Numbered from the stretch's first letter, positions 6,187 to 15,672 are shown. The stretch is 60,029 nucleotides of DNA from Pseudomonas fragi (GCF_002269505.1 NZ_NQKQ01000032.1:1-60029), one strand, 5' to 3'. Notes: generated from the letters alone by a model not told the origin. Numbers and translations are program-made.

Positions 6187-7920
6187 TCAGTCGTTTTCGC
6201 GGGGGATTACAGCATCCTGCGATTCTTCGCTTTCAAAACAGCCTTCGAGCAAGTGATAGCGGTCATGGCGTACCTGATCAACGCGGCGTTGCACGGTTTT
6301 TTCTGACAGGCCCAGCAATATCAGTGCATGGGAAGCGAGCATAAGGCTCGACTCGAGCAATTCCGGCACCACCTCGGTGGCCCCGGCGGCCTTGAGCTCG
6401 GTGAGCTGGCTGTCGTCGCGGGTCCTGACCAGAATGGGCACTTCGAGGGTAATCAGGCGGGCTTCCTTGAGCACGCTCATGGCCACCTCGGTGTTGTCCA
6501 CGGCGATCACCAATAGTTGTGCACGATCCAGGCCTACAGCGCGCAGCAGATCACCCCGGCGGGCGTCGCCGTAGTGTACGCAGCCGTCTGCTTTTGCGGC
6601 TTCCTCAATGCGGTCGGGGTCGTAGTCCAGCGCGACAAAGTCCTTGTGTTCACTGCGCAGGAAGCGGCCGATGGACTGGCCCACGCGGCCATAGCCGCAC
6701 ATCACCACATGCCCCTGGAGTTCAGCGTTTTGTGTTGCGATTTCTTCCAGCTCCGCCTCTTCATAGGATTGGCGGTGCAGGCTGGCTGCGATAAGTGGCG
6801 CGGCGCGCAGCAGCAGGGGCGTGAGCAGCATCGAGCAGAACGTGGCGGCCAGCAGGTAGGCAGCCATATCCGCCGGGATCAGCGAGTTGCTCTGCATCTG
6901 CGCCATCAGGGCAAAACAGAACTCACCGCCCTGGGCCAGTGCCAGGCCACTGCGCCAGGCGGTTTCGCCGTCGCTGCCACGCAACTTGACCAGAATCGCG
7001 ACCACGGCACCCTTGATCAGCATCAGGGCCAGGGTCAGGCCCAAAATCAGGAAGCCGTGGTGAATGAAAAGCTGCAGGTCGATCAGCATGCCGATACTGA
7101 CGAAAAACAGGCCCAGCAGAATGTCCCGGAAAGGTCGGATATCGGCTTCAATCTGATGTCGATAGTGGCTTTCGCCCAGCAGCATACCGGCCAGGAAGGC
7201 GCCCAGCGCGGGGGACAGGCCCAGCAGGTGGGTGAGCCAGGCGGTGAGCAGTACGATCACCAGCGCCAGCAACACAAACAGCTCGGCCGAGCGCGACGCG
7301 GCCACCTCGTGGAACAGGCGCGGCAGCAGGAAGCGGCTGGCAAACAGCAGCCCCAAAAACAGGATTACAGTCTTGCCCAAGGTAACCGGCAAGGCCCAAT
7401 ACCAGGCCTGGTCACTGCTGCCGGCGAACACTGGCACCAGCGTCAGTAGCAGTACCGCGACCACATCCTGAAACAGCAGTACGCCAATTGCGTTCTGACC
7501 GTGACGACTGAAGATTTCCCCCAGACTTGTCAGCTCTTTACTGACGATCGCCGTGGATGACAGGGCAAGTCCGGCACCGAGCAGGAATGCGCCGTTAAGG
7601 CTCATGCCAAAGGCATACAGCAGGCCGCCGAGTGCCACGGCTGAACACAGCACTTGCAGGCTGCCCAGGCCAAACACCACCCGACGCAGCTTGAGCATTT
7701 TGGGTAGCGAGAATTCCAGGCCCAGGGAAAACAGCAAAAATACCACCCCAAGTTCTGCCAGATCCGGTAGATCGGGGCTGTCGTTGATCCAGTCCAGGGC
7801 GGTCGGGCCAACGAACAGGCCGACACACAGATAACCCAGCACTGGCGGCAGTTTCAGACGCCGAAACAGGGCGATGACCACCAGTGACGAAGCTAGGATG
7901 ATTAACAAATTGGCAAACAC
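6187..7920 (-). CDS. Kef-type monovalent cation:proton antiporter (CPA2) with TrkA-N domain
   Basis: This 577-residue protein is an inner-membrane cation/proton antiporter of the CPA2 family. The first about 380 residues form a run of membrane helices with the family signatures LPPVLGYLCVGLFVGPTA, LLFSLGLEFS, LSSTAIVSK and LLFQDVVAV. From about residue 400 comes an RCK/TrkA-N NAD-binding domain, GHVVMCGYGRVGQSIG, with the acidic ribose-binding residue in ALDYDPD. This is the KefB/KefC architecture (potassium efflux). Whether it is gated by glutathione cannot be told. It is transcribed alone, divergently from the glutaredoxin-like gene at 8128. Confidence 0.9.
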   Translation of the reverse strand: MFANLLIILASSLVVIALFRRLKLPPVLGYLCVGLFVGPTALDWINDSPDLPDLAELGVVFLLFSLGLEFSLPKMLKLRRVVFGLGSLQVLCSAVALGGLLYAFGMSLNGAFLLGAGLALSSTAIVSKELTSLGEIFSRHGQNAIGVLLFQDVVAVLLLTLVPVFAGSSDQAWYWALPVTLGKTVILFLGLLFASRFLLPRLFHEVAASRSAELFVLLALVIVLLTAWLTHLLGLSPALGAFLAGMLLGESHYRHQIEADIRPFRDILLGLFFVSIGMLIDLQLFIHHGFLILGLTLALMLIKGAVVAILVKLRGSDGETAWRSGLALAQGGEFCFALMAQMQSNSLIPADMAAYLLAATFCSMLLTPLLLRAAPLIAASLHRQSYEEAELEEIATQNAELQGHVVMCGYGRVGQSIGRFLRSEHKDFVALDYDPDRIEEAAKADGCVHYGDARRGDLLRAVGLDRAQLLVIAVDNTEVAMSVLKEARLITLEVPILVRTRDDSQLTELKAAGATEVVPELLESSLMLASHALILLGLSEKTVQRRVDQVRHDRYHLLEGCFESEESQDAVIPREND

Positions 7921-8127
7921 AAAGTCTTCCTTGGCAGGTCGCTAAAAAGGTCGCGAGCATCCGGCAATTGCGCAGAGCTGTCGCTGATGTGGGTCAAGCG
8001 TAGTCGCAAGGAGCGTATTAGAGCTATTGATTGTCAATTCGCGTAACTGGTTACAGGTGGTTGCTGCGGGTCGACGTCGTCGGGCAAGGCTCCTAAAATG
8101 CACGCTTTACTATTCAGGTCATTACTT

Positions 8128-8364
8128 ATGCCTCCCGAATGTCAATTGTTCGGTACCTTGGGCTGTCACCTGTGTGAACTGGCCGAGGCGATTCTGATGC
8201 CTCTGGTTGAACACGGGCTGATGGTTGAGCTGGTCGATATTGCTGACAGCGACTCATTGTTTGAAACCTACGGATTGCAGATTCCGGTACTGCGCCGGGT
8301 AGATACGGGTCAGGAGCTGGGCTGGCCGTTTGATACTGCGCAGGTGGTCAATTTTCTCGGATAA
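8128..8364 (+). CDS. Glutaredoxin-family protein
   Basis: This 78-residue thioredoxin-fold protein has a CxxC site near its start (FGTLGCHLCELAEA) and the cis-proline region IPVLRR. An upstream ATG at 8098 is possible, but MPPECQLFGTLGC at 8128 fits the family, whose proteins begin just before the first beta strand. Probably a cytoplasmic thiol oxidoreductase, substrate unknown. It lies 42 bases upstream of the pseudouridine synthase gene on the same strand and is likely co-transcribed with it. Confidence 0.85.
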   Translation: MPPECQLFGTLGCHLCELAEAILMPLVEHGLMVELVDIADSDSLFETYGLQIPVLRRVDTGQELGWPFDTAQVVNFLG

Positions 8365-8406
8365 ACCTGCATAATCGCCGGCTGCACTTATCGTTCGAGT
8401 TTCTCT

Positions 8407-9297
8407 ATGTCGCCCCAGCCTTTTATCGCCGCCGAGCATCAAGCCAGCACCTTGCACCTGCCGCCGGGCAAATGGCTGACGGTGCTCGACTGTCTGAGTG
8501 ACCACTTTAGTGCCATCAGCCGCGAACAGTGGCTTGACCGTATCGCCCGTGGCCGGGTGCTGGACGCCGACGGCGCGCCGATCAGCCCGCAACTGGCGTA
8601 CAGGGAAGGCCTGCGCATTCATTACTTTCGCGAAGTGCCCAACGAAACACCCATCCCGGTGCAGGAAACCATCCTGTATGCCGATGAACATCTGGTGGTG
8701 GCTGACAAACCGCATTTTCTGCCGGTGACGCCGGGCGGTGAGTATGTCGAGCAAACACTGCTGCGGCGCTTGATCCGAACCCTGGATAACCCGCATCTGG
8801 TACCACTGCACCGCATCGATCGGCATACGGCGGGGCTGGTACTGTTTTCAGCCAACCCGCAAAGTCGCTCGGCTTATCAGTCGCTGTTTCCCACGCGCAA
8901 GATCGACAAGCGCTACGAGGCTATTGCCCGGGCACTACCTGAGCTTGAACTGCCGCTGGTGCATAAAACTCGTCTGGTGGAGGGCGAGCCGTTTTTCCGT
9001 ATGAAAGAAGGGCCGGGCGCCAGCAATACTGAAACCCTGGTCGATGTTTGTGAGAAAAACGGTGAGCTGTGGCGTTATGCGCTGTACCCCGTAACCGGGA
9101 AAAAGCATCAGTTGCGGGTACATATGGCGGCATTGGGCGCTGGAATCTGCAACGACCCGTTCTACCCGCACGTGATCAAGGACGCCGTGGATGACTATGC
9201 CAAGCCGCTTAAGCTGCTGGCCCAGAGTTTGCGCTTTATTGATCCGGTCACGGGAGAAGCGCGCTTTTTCGAGAGCCGGATTCATCTGGACTGGTAA
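8407..9297 (+). CDS. RluA-family pseudouridine synthase
   Basis: This 296-residue enzyme of the RluA family converts uridine to pseudouridine in structural RNA. The catalytic motif is HRIDRHTAGLVLFS, whose second Asp-type position (RID) carries the nucleophilic aspartate; the C-terminal KKHQLRVHMA motif is also present. An N-terminal region (about residues 20-80) resembles a short S4-like RNA-binding segment (WLDRIARGRV). Which RNA and position it modifies cannot be read from sequence, so no symbol is given. A strong terminator follows immediately. Confidence 0.9.
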   Translation: MSPQPFIAAEHQASTLHLPPGKWLTVLDCLSDHFSAISREQWLDRIARGRVLDADGAPISPQLAYREGLRIHYFREVPNETPIPVQETILYADEHLVVADKPHFLPVTPGGEYVEQTLLRRLIRTLDNPHLVPLHRIDRHTAGLVLFSANPQSRSAYQSLFPTRKIDKRYEAIARALPELELPLVHKTRLVEGEPFFRMKEGPGASNTETLVDVCEKNGELWRYALYPVTGKKHQLRVHMAALGAGICNDPFYPHVIKDAVDDYAKPLKLLAQSLRFIDPVTGEARFFESRIHLDW

Positions 9298-9329
9298 AAA
9301 CAAAACCCGCACAAGGCGGGTTTTGTTTT
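9297..9329. terminator. Bidirectional terminator between pseudouridine synthase and lipoprotein genes
   Basis: The perfect hairpin AAAACAAAACCCGC / GCGGGTTTTGTTTT has a 5-base loop and A and T tracts on both sides. It lies between converging genes and can stop both transcripts. Confidence 0.92.
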
Positions 9330-9346
9330 AAGACCAGAGAGCGGTA

Positions 9347-9568
9347 TTACAGCTCTTTAACGGTACGAATCTGGTCTTTGTTGATGCGGGTTTCTTTACC
9401 GTCCAGTTGCTTGAACTGGTAGAAGCCTGAGTCGTCATCGTATTTTGGCGCGTCGACAGTCTGGATTTCGCGACCGTCGTTCAGGGTGATCACCGAAGGC
9501 GAGGAGCAGCCGGCAAGGGCGGCCATGCCAGCAGCGAGCATCAGGGCGGCGAGAGTCCGGTGAGTCAT
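9347..9568 (-). CDS. YgdI/YgdR family small lipoprotein
   Basis: This 73-residue lipoprotein has signal peptide MTHRTLAALMLAAGMAALAG followed by the lipid-modified cysteine C21 (lipobox LAGC). The mature part has the YgdI/YgdR fold markers VITLNDGREIQT and YQFKQLDGKETRINKDQI. The start at 9568 is preferred to the longer 9643 version because it gives a proper signal peptide and has a purine-rich ribosome site (GGAGATACACC). Residue +2 is serine, which favours outer-membrane sorting. Cellular role unknown. Confidence 0.9.
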   Translation of the reverse strand: MTHRTLAALMLAAGMAALAGCSSPSVITLNDGREIQTVDAPKYDDDSGFYQFKQLDGKETRINKDQIRTVKEL

Positions 9569-9672
9569 GGTGTATCTCCAACAAGTGAATGTGCTGTTAA
9601 TGATTACTGTCCTTGAGACGTATACATCGTCTGCAAGTTCCATTGCTAGCCCCGGGCAGACACTGGCGCGGA

Positions 9673-10242
9673 TTATTTCAGCAAGTCCGGGGTATTGAGA
9701 TTGGCCAGCCGCGGGTCATTTTCGGCGCATTGCCAGGCCCGTGCATTGAGCTGGAGCATGATTTTGCGCGGGCTGCGTTCGCCTGCCTGCCAGGCGTTCT
9801 CGAACGCATCGTTCAGGGCTGAGGGAATCACGCACAACAGCGGTTCCCAGTGCTCGCCATTGCGAACCATCAGCGGCTGATCGGGATGTTGCGCGGCGGC
9901 GCCCAGCATGGCTTGGAGCAAGTCACGGTCAATGTTCGGTACATCGCAGGGCAGCACCAGCAAATGCGCGTGTCGGGCAGCGGCCAGCCCCGCGCGGATC
10001 CCCGCCAGAGGGCCGTCAAAATCAGTATTGCCATCGCTGACCAGATGGTCGGCGAAGCGCGCGTATTGATCGTGGTTGCGATTGCAGGAAATGATCAGGT
10101 CATCGGTCAGCGGGCGGGCTACTCGCTGTGCATACGCTATCAGCGGCTGGCCCTGCCAGGTAACCAGCCCCTTGTCCTGACCGCCCATGCGCTGGCCGCG
10201 GCCGCCCGCCAGCAACAAGATGGAGCATTCAAACTGGCTCAT
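9673..10242 (-). CDS. mobA: Molybdenum cofactor guanylyltransferase
   Basis: This 189-residue MobA joins GMP from GTP to molybdopterin to make the guanine-dinucleotide form of the cofactor. The N-terminal nucleotide-binding loop LLLAGGRGQRMGGQDKGL is clear, as are LVLPCDVPNI (metal-binding aspartate) and NLNTPDLL at the end. The start at 10242 puts this loop at residue 9, as in the family. It is divergent from moaB (78-base gap), so the Moco genes share a control region. Confidence 0.93.
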   Translation of the reverse strand: MSQFECSILLLAGGRGQRMGGQDKGLVTWQGQPLIAYAQRVARPLTDDLIISCNRNHDQYARFADHLVSDGNTDFDGPLAGIRAGLAAARHAHLLVLPCDVPNIDRDLLQAMLGAAAQHPDQPLMVRNGEHWEPLLCVIPSALNDAFENAWQAGERSPRKIMLQLNARAWQCAENDPRLANLNTPDLLK

Positions 10243-10320
10243 GAGGAACTCCGCGCAACCAGGCAAAAGAAGGGCTGTGATATAACACCGGGCTGTTTCT
10301 CCTACAACTGGACCTCGTCT

Positions 10321-10860
10321 ATGAAAGCCAAGGTTGATGCACCTTTCGTACCTTTGAATATCGCTGTTCTGACCGTCAGTGACACCCGAACCTTGGAAAC
10401 CGACACCTCGGGTCAGGTCTTTGTTGATCGCCTGCGTGATGCCGGGCACAACCTGGCGGCACGGGTGTTGCTCAAGGATGACCTGTATAAAATCCGCGCC
10501 CAGGTCGCCACCTGGATTGCCGACGATAGGGTGCAAGTGGTGTTGATTACCGGCGGCACCGGTTTTACCGCACGCGACAGCACGCCAGAGGCCGTAAGTT
10601 GCTTGCTGGACAAGCAGGTTGATGGCTTTGGAGAACTGTTCCGCCAGATATCCGTGGCGGACATTGGCACTTCGACCGTGCAGTCCCGGGCTCTGGCTGG
10701 TTTGGCCAACGGTACGCTGGTGTGCTGCCTGCCGGGTTCGACCAACGCGGTACGCACCGGTTGGGACGGGATATTGGCCGAGCAACTGGATTCCCGTCAT
10801 CGCCCCTGCAACTTCGTCGCCCACTTGAAGCAGGTAGCGGCCTGTGAAACCCGTGGATAA
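10321..10860 (+). CDS. moaB: Molybdenum cofactor biosynthesis protein B
   Basis: This 179-residue protein of the MoaB/Mog family binds molybdopterin and, by analogy with Mog/Cnx1G, would adenylylate it before metal insertion. The signature LITGGTGFTARDSTPEAV is present (residues about 72-89), preceded by AVLTVSDTRTLETDTSG. Its stop codon overlaps the moeA reading frame by 17 bases, so the two are translationally coupled. ATG 10321 is the only start that fits the family length. Confidence 0.93.
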   Translation: MKAKVDAPFVPLNIAVLTVSDTRTLETDTSGQVFVDRLRDAGHNLAARVLLKDDLYKIRAQVATWIADDRVQVVLITGGTGFTARDSTPEAVSCLLDKQVDGFGELFRQISVADIGTSTVQSRALAGLANGTLVCCLPGSTNAVRTGWDGILAEQLDSRHRPCNFVAHLKQVAACETRG

Positions 10861-12070
10861 GCCGGGTCGAACTGGCGAGCTGATGCCCGTCGAGGTGGCG
10901 CTTGAGCGTTTGCTGGCCCTGGCTGACGCGGCGCCGATCCTTGACACCGAATCGGTGCTGGTGGGGGCAAGTGATGGCCGTGTACTGGCCCACGATCTGG
11001 TTTCCAGCCTTGATCTGCCGCCGTGGCCCAACAGTGCCATGGACGGTTATGCGCTGAATATGGCCGATTGGTCGGGGGAACCGCTAACGGTCAGCCAGCG
11101 TATTTTCGCCGGTACTGCTCCCGAGCCTCTGGCGCCTGGTACCTGCGCCCGTATCTTTACCGGCGCCCCGGTACCGGCGGGCGCAGACTGCGTTGAAATG
11201 CAGGAAAACGCCCAGTTGCAGGCCGACGGACGTGTGGTCTTCACCCAGGCGTTACATGCAGGTCAGAACATTCGTCCCCAGGGGCAGGAAACTACGGTGG
11301 GTGAGGTTGTCCTTACGGCAGGTACGCGCCTGGGGCCGATTGAGCAGGGGCTGGCGGCATCTTTGGGTTGTGCCGCGCTGCTGGTGATCCGAAGGGTCAA
11401 GGTTGCAGTGTTGTCCACTGGCGATGAATTGGTCGAGCCGGGCCAGCCGTTGGGGCCGGGGCAAATCTACAACAGCAACCGTGTCGTGTTGTGCAGCTGG
11501 CTGACACGCATGGGCTGTGAGGTGGTCGACGCGGGGATCTTGCCTGATGATCTGCCGGCCACCCGTCAACGTCTGGGTGAGTTGGGGGCGGTTGACCTGA
11601 TTTTGTCCACCGGTGGCGTGTCGGTGGGCGAGGCGGACTTTTTGGGCATAGCGTTGCGCGAAGAGGGCGAGCTGGCGCTATGGAAACTGGCAATCAAGCC
11701 GGGCAAGCCGCTGACCTGCGGGCACTTTCGCGGTGTGCCGGTGATCGGTTTGCCGGGTAACCCGGCGTCGACGCTGGTGACGTTCGCGCTGCTTGCGCGG
11801 CCTTATCTCCTGCGTTTGCAAGGCGTGCAGGCGGTCGAGCCGCTGAAGTTTCAGGTGCCTGCCGGTTTTGTCTGGCCCAAGCCGGGCAATCGCCGCGAGT
11901 ACCTGCGCGGGCGTCTGGAGCAGGGGCGTGTGGTGATCTACCGCAACCAGAGCTCGGGAGTGTTGCGCAGCGCAGCATGGGCCGAAGGGCTGGTAGAGGT
12001 TCTTGAAGGGCGCACGGTGGCGCAAGGCGACTCCGTGGGTTTTATCCCTTTGAGTGAAGTGCTGGGTTGA
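10844..12070 (+). CDS. moeA: Molybdopterin molybdenumtransferase
   Basis: MoeA, 408 residues from a GTG start inside the end of moaB; an ATG at 10883 (MPVEVALERLL) is an alternative giving the more usual N-terminus. MoeA inserts molybdate into adenylylated molybdopterin. Markers are PPWPNSAMDGYAL, RIFTGAPVPAGAD, STGDELVEPG, the molybdopterin-binding STGGVSVGEADF, and KPGKPLTCG with LPGNPAS. It converges with the GDP-mannose enzyme gene with one base between the stop codons and no room for a terminator. Confidence 0.93.
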   Translation: MKPVDKPGRTGELMPVEVALERLLALADAAPILDTESVLVGASDGRVLAHDLVSSLDLPPWPNSAMDGYALNMADWSGEPLTVSQRIFAGTAPEPLAPGTCARIFTGAPVPAGADCVEMQENAQLQADGRVVFTQALHAGQNIRPQGQETTVGEVVLTAGTRLGPIEQGLAASLGCAALLVIRRVKVAVLSTGDELVEPGQPLGPGQIYNSNRVVLCSWLTRMGCEVVDAGILPDDLPATRQRLGELGAVDLILSTGGVSVGEADFLGIALREEGELALWKLAIKPGKPLTCGHFRGVPVIGLPGNPASTLVTFALLARPYLLRLQGVQAVEPLKFQVPAGFVWPKPGNRREYLRGRLEQGRVVIYRNQSSGVLRSAAWAEGLVEVLEGRTVAQGDSVGFIPLSEVLG

Positions 12071-12071
12071 G

Positions 12072-13520
12072 TCAGTCAGCGATCGGCACTCGCCCATAGA
12101 TATCGGTCAGGCGCACGATATCGTCTTCGCCCACGTACTCACCGCTTTGCACTTCGATCATGATCAGGTCAGCGTCACCGGCGTTGCTCAGCCGGTGCGG
12201 GCTGCCGGATTTGATAAAGGTCGATGCATTGGTGTCGAGCTGGAAATCAAGGTCGCCATTGGTCACCTGTGCAACGCCGCTGACCACGATCCAGTGCTCG
12301 CTGCGCCGCTGGTGCACTTGCAATGACAGTGCAGCGCGGGGCTTGACCACAATGCGCTTGATCTTGAACCCCGGGCCTTCCTCCAGCACGGTGTAGGTCC
12401 CCCAGGGGCGGGTGACGGTGCGGTGCAGGCGGTAAGCATCGTGGCCCTGGAGCTTGAGCGCTTGCGCGATATGCCTGACGTCCTGGCTGCGCCGCGCATC
12501 GGCGACCAGCAGTGCATCGGGGGTGTCGACAATGATCAGGTCGTTTAGCCCGATCCCGCCTACCAGCCGTTTCGGCGAGTCGATGTAGCAGTTATGCACA
12601 TCGTGCAGCACGTTTTCGCCATTGCACTGGTTGCCATTGGCGTCTGCCGGGCTCAGTTCGCGCACCGCCTGCCATGAGCCGATATCGCTCCAGCCCAACT
12701 GGCAGGGCACCACTGCGACTTTCTGTGAACGTTCCATCACTGCGTAGTCGATGGAAATATCGGGTACCTGGGCGAAATACTGGCTGTCCAGTTCGAGATG
12801 ACGCTGCTGTTTGCCCGCAAACACCTGACTGTGCCCAAGGCAATCGATGACGGCACTCAGTACCTGCGGAGCATGGGTTTCAAACTCGTTCAGGACGCTA
12901 TCGGCGCGCATGCAAAACATCCCGCTGTTCCATAGATGCAAGCCGCCGTCGAGGTAGCCTTGGGCCGTCAGGGCGTCAGGTTTTTCTACAAATTGCGCCA
13001 CTTTAAAGCTGTCAGCGTTAAGTGCCGGGCCTTTTTCGATATAGCCAAAGCCGGTTTCGGCGCGGGTCGGCAAAATGCCGAAGGTCACCAGCCAGCCCTG
13101 GTCTGCCAATTGCCGGGCGCGCTCGACAGCATGGCTGAAGGCGTCAAGATCGGTTATCAGGTGATCGGCAGGCAATACCAGCAATTGCGCATCGCCCCCG
13201 TAGTGTTGCGCGACTTGCAGGGCCGCTGCCGCAATCGCTGCGCCCGTGTTACGGCCAAAGGGTTCGAGGATGAAGTCCAGTTCGATGCCGGCGCTGTTCA
13301 GTGCGCGGTAATCATCCAGGGCACGGAAAAATACGTCGCGGTTGGTCACGGTCAGCAACTGGCTGACGTCACGCAGGCCGATGGCGCGGGCGAAGGTCTT
13401 TTGCAGCAGGCTCTGGCCATCGGGCAGGCACATGAAGGGCTTGGGCAGGGTCTCGCGCGACACCGGCCACAGCCGGGTGCCAGCGCCACCGGCGATGATG
13501 CAGGGGACCAGTGTGCTCAT
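12072..13520 (-). CDS. Bifunctional mannose-1-phosphate guanylyltransferase / mannose-6-phosphate isomerase (AlgA type)
   Basis: A 482-residue type II bifunctional enzyme. The N-terminal part (about 1-290) is a nucleotidyltransferase making GDP-mannose from mannose-1-phosphate and GTP (IAGGAGTRLWPVSRETLPKP, FVEKPDALTA). The C-terminal part (about 370-482) is a cupin isomerase for fructose-6-phosphate/mannose-6-phosphate (RPWGTYTVLEEGPGFKIKRI, HQRRSEHWIVVSG). It feeds exopolysaccharide or LPS synthesis. It stands alone, away from any alginate, psl or O-antigen genes in this window, so I do not assign algA, pslB or wbpW. Start 13520 gives MSTLVPCIIAGG. Confidence 0.92.
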   Translation of the reverse strand: MSTLVPCIIAGGAGTRLWPVSRETLPKPFMCLPDGQSLLQKTFARAIGLRDVSQLLTVTNRDVFFRALDDYRALNSAGIELDFILEPFGRNTGAAIAAAALQVAQHYGGDAQLLVLPADHLITDLDAFSHAVERARQLADQGWLVTFGILPTRAETGFGYIEKGPALNADSFKVAQFVEKPDALTAQGYLDGGLHLWNSGMFCMRADSVLNEFETHAPQVLSAVIDCLGHSQVFAGKQQRHLELDSQYFAQVPDISIDYAVMERSQKVAVVPCQLGWSDIGSWQAVRELSPADANGNQCNGENVLHDVHNCYIDSPKRLVGGIGLNDLIIVDTPDALLVADARRSQDVRHIAQALKLQGHDAYRLHRTVTRPWGTYTVLEEGPGFKIKRIVVKPRAALSLQVHQRRSEHWIVVSGVAQVTNGDLDFQLDTNASTFIKSGSPHRLSNAGDADLIMIEVQSGEYVGEDDIVRLTDIYGRVPIAD

Positions 13521-13678
13521 TGAAAACGCCTCTAGAATCATGGGACTGCTGTCAGGTGTTGAAGTCTGACGGGTTCTGCGGTTTTGATCGACCCGAGAAG
13601 GTTAAATCATCCGTGCATGGGTCTTTCTGATCTGGCTGTTGTCCAAGCAGTCAGACCGATTATGTTGAGGGATGGAAC

Positions 13679-14572
13679 ATGAGTGCAGGTAAGGCTTTTT
13701 TGATATTGCATGGCAAGCAGGCGCTCAACGAAGACGTACGCGCCGCCGTTGAACAACAGCGTGCGGCAGGCTGGGAGCTGGCGGTACGCCTGACCTGGGA
13801 GGCCGGGGACGCGCAGCGTCTGGTGCGCGAAGCGTTGGACGACGGCTACACGCGTCTGATTGCGGGCGGTGGCGATGGCACGTTGCGCGATATTTGCGAG
13901 GCGATGGCTCTGGCCGATACCGAGGCCAGCCTGGTGCTGTTGCCGCTGGGCACGGCCAATGACTTTGCGCGCGCCGCCGGTGTTTCCCTGGAACCCGCTC
14001 AAGCCCTGGCTTTGCTGGATGCGCCTGCGCGGCCCATCGACCTGGGTGAGGTTGACGGTCAATTGTTCCTGAACATGGCCACCGGCGGCTTTGGTAGCCA
14101 GGTCACGGCCAATACCTCCGAGGACTTGAAAAAGGTGCTGGGTGGCGCGGCCTACCTGTTTACCGGGCTGTCTCGCTTCAGCGAGCTGCATGCGGCCTAT
14201 GCCGAGTTGCAGGGGCCGGATTTTCACTGGCAAGGCGAGCTGCTGGCGCTGGGCATTGGCAACGGTCGTCAGGCCGGGGGCGGGCAAGTCCTGTGCCCTG
14301 ACGCTCTGGTGGATGATGGCTTGCTGGATGTCAGTATTTTGCCTGCACCACAGGACATAGTCGGCACCCTCAAGAACCTGGTGGCCGAGGGGTGGGGGCT
14401 GGATAACCTGTTCGTCCGGGCACGTTTGCCCTGGGTCGAAATCAAGGCTGCGCAGGGGCTTGCAATCAACCTGGATGGCGAGCCGCTGCAGGGCGAGGCC
14501 ATGCGCTTCACCGTGCGCAAGGGTGCCTTGAACGTGCATTTGCCACAGGGCTCGCCTTTGCTGGGCCAGTAA
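13679..14572 (+). CDS. yegS: Lipid kinase YegS
   Basis: This 297-residue member of the diacylglycerol kinase catalytic family phosphorylates lipids such as phosphatidylglycerol, as known for E. coli YegS. The nucleotide-binding GGGDGTLRDICEAM motif is at about residue 62, followed by LPLGTANDFARAAG; GNGRQAGGG and DGLLDVSILP in the second domain also match. Length is close to the E. coli protein (299). Transcribed divergently from the GDP-mannose gene. Confidence 0.92.
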   Translation: MSAGKAFLILHGKQALNEDVRAAVEQQRAAGWELAVRLTWEAGDAQRLVREALDDGYTRLIAGGGDGTLRDICEAMALADTEASLVLLPLGTANDFARAAGVSLEPAQALALLDAPARPIDLGEVDGQLFLNMATGGFGSQVTANTSEDLKKVLGGAAYLFTGLSRFSELHAAYAELQGPDFHWQGELLALGIGNGRQAGGGQVLCPDALVDDGLLDVSILPAPQDIVGTLKNLVAEGWGLDNLFVRARLPWVEIKAAQGLAINLDGEPLQGEAMRFTVRKGALNVHLPQGSPLLGQ

Positions 14573-14666
14573 GCTTGTATGGGCAGTAGATGGCTAACCG
14601 ATATCAAGCTCCGGGAAAACCGGCCGATAAGGTCAGGCATCAAGCACCCACGCTCAGGAGTTATTC

Positions 14667-15602
14667 ATGGCCGGCATTCTCGACACGGTAGACCAGCGCA
14701 CGCAACTGGTCGGTGAAAACCGACTGGAACTTCTCATGTTTCGCCTGGCCGGTCGGCAATTGTTCGCGATCAACGTGTTCAAGGTGCAAGAAGTCCTGCA
14801 GTTGCCCAAGCTGACCCTAATGCCGCACCGTCATCCCCATGTGTGCGGTGTGGTCAACTTGCGCGGCAAAACCCTGCCGGTGATCGACCTGTCCCAGGCT
14901 ATCGGCATGCGTGCGCTGGTGCCGGGCCCGGACAGCACCATTATCGTCACCGAGTACAATCGCTCGGTGCAGGCCTTTTTGGTGGGCGGGGTCGATCGCA
15001 TCGTCAATATGAACTGGGAGGCCATCCTGCCTCCGCCCGCCAGTGCCGGGCGCAGCCATTACCTGACTGCCATCAGCAAGGTCGAAGAACAACTGGTCGA
15101 GATCATCGACGTCGAAAAAGTCCTGGCCGAAATTGTGCCGTATAACGCCAAGGTCTCGCGCGAAAAGCTGGCCGATCCGATCTTCGAGCAGGTGCGCGGG
15201 CGGGAAGTGCTGCTGGTCGACGATTCCAGCGTGGCCCTGGCACAACTGCGCGAAACCCTTTCGCAGTTGGGGGTCAAAATGCATATCGCCAGTGATGGCC
15301 TCAAGGCACTGAACATGCTCAAGGCCTGGGCTGACACTGGCCAGGTCATGACTGACAAGCTGCTGATGATCTTTACCGATGCCGAAATGCCGGAAATGGA
15401 CGGCTACCGGCTGACCACCGAAATCCGCAACGACCCGCGCTTGCGTGCGTTGTACGTGGTACTGCACACCTCGTTATCGGGCAGCTTCAACGAATCGATG
15501 GTGAAGAAGGTGGGTTGCGACAATTTCCTGTCCAAGTTTCAGCCGGACAAACTGGTTGATGTCGTACGTCAGCGATTGATACTTGACCAGGTGCCTGCCT
15601 GA
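14667..15602 (+). CDS. cheV: Chemotaxis coupling protein CheV
   Basis: This 311-residue CheW-receiver fusion has residues about 20-165 as a CheW-like domain (LFAINVFKVQEVLQLP, VVNLRGKTLPVIDLS) and about 180-305 as a response-regulator receiver with VLLVDDSS and the predicted phospho-aspartate D238 in FTDAEMPEMDG. CheV couples chemoreceptors to CheA and can be phosphorylated by it. GGAGTT lies 7-12 bases before the start. No other chemotaxis genes are adjacent, usual for a stand-alone cheV in Pseudomonas. Confidence 0.94.
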   Translation: MAGILDTVDQRTQLVGENRLELLMFRLAGRQLFAINVFKVQEVLQLPKLTLMPHRHPHVCGVVNLRGKTLPVIDLSQAIGMRALVPGPDSTIIVTEYNRSVQAFLVGGVDRIVNMNWEAILPPPASAGRSHYLTAISKVEEQLVEIIDVEKVLAEIVPYNAKVSREKLADPIFEQVRGREVLLVDDSSVALAQLRETLSQLGVKMHIASDGLKALNMLKAWADTGQVMTDKLLMIFTDAEMPEMDGYRLTTEIRNDPRLRALYVVLHTSLSGSFNESMVKKVGCDNFLSKFQPDKLVDVVRQRLILDQVPA

Positions 15603-15672
15603 AGCCTCACATCTTTGCATCCGTGATGGGCTCGTATACTGTGGCTTTTTTACCTCGCAGGGAGCCTGAGTC

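Noticed and set aside
9850..10320. Long N-terminal extension of moaB from 9850
   Set aside because: The extension is antisense to mobA; the MoaB fold starts at ATG 10321.
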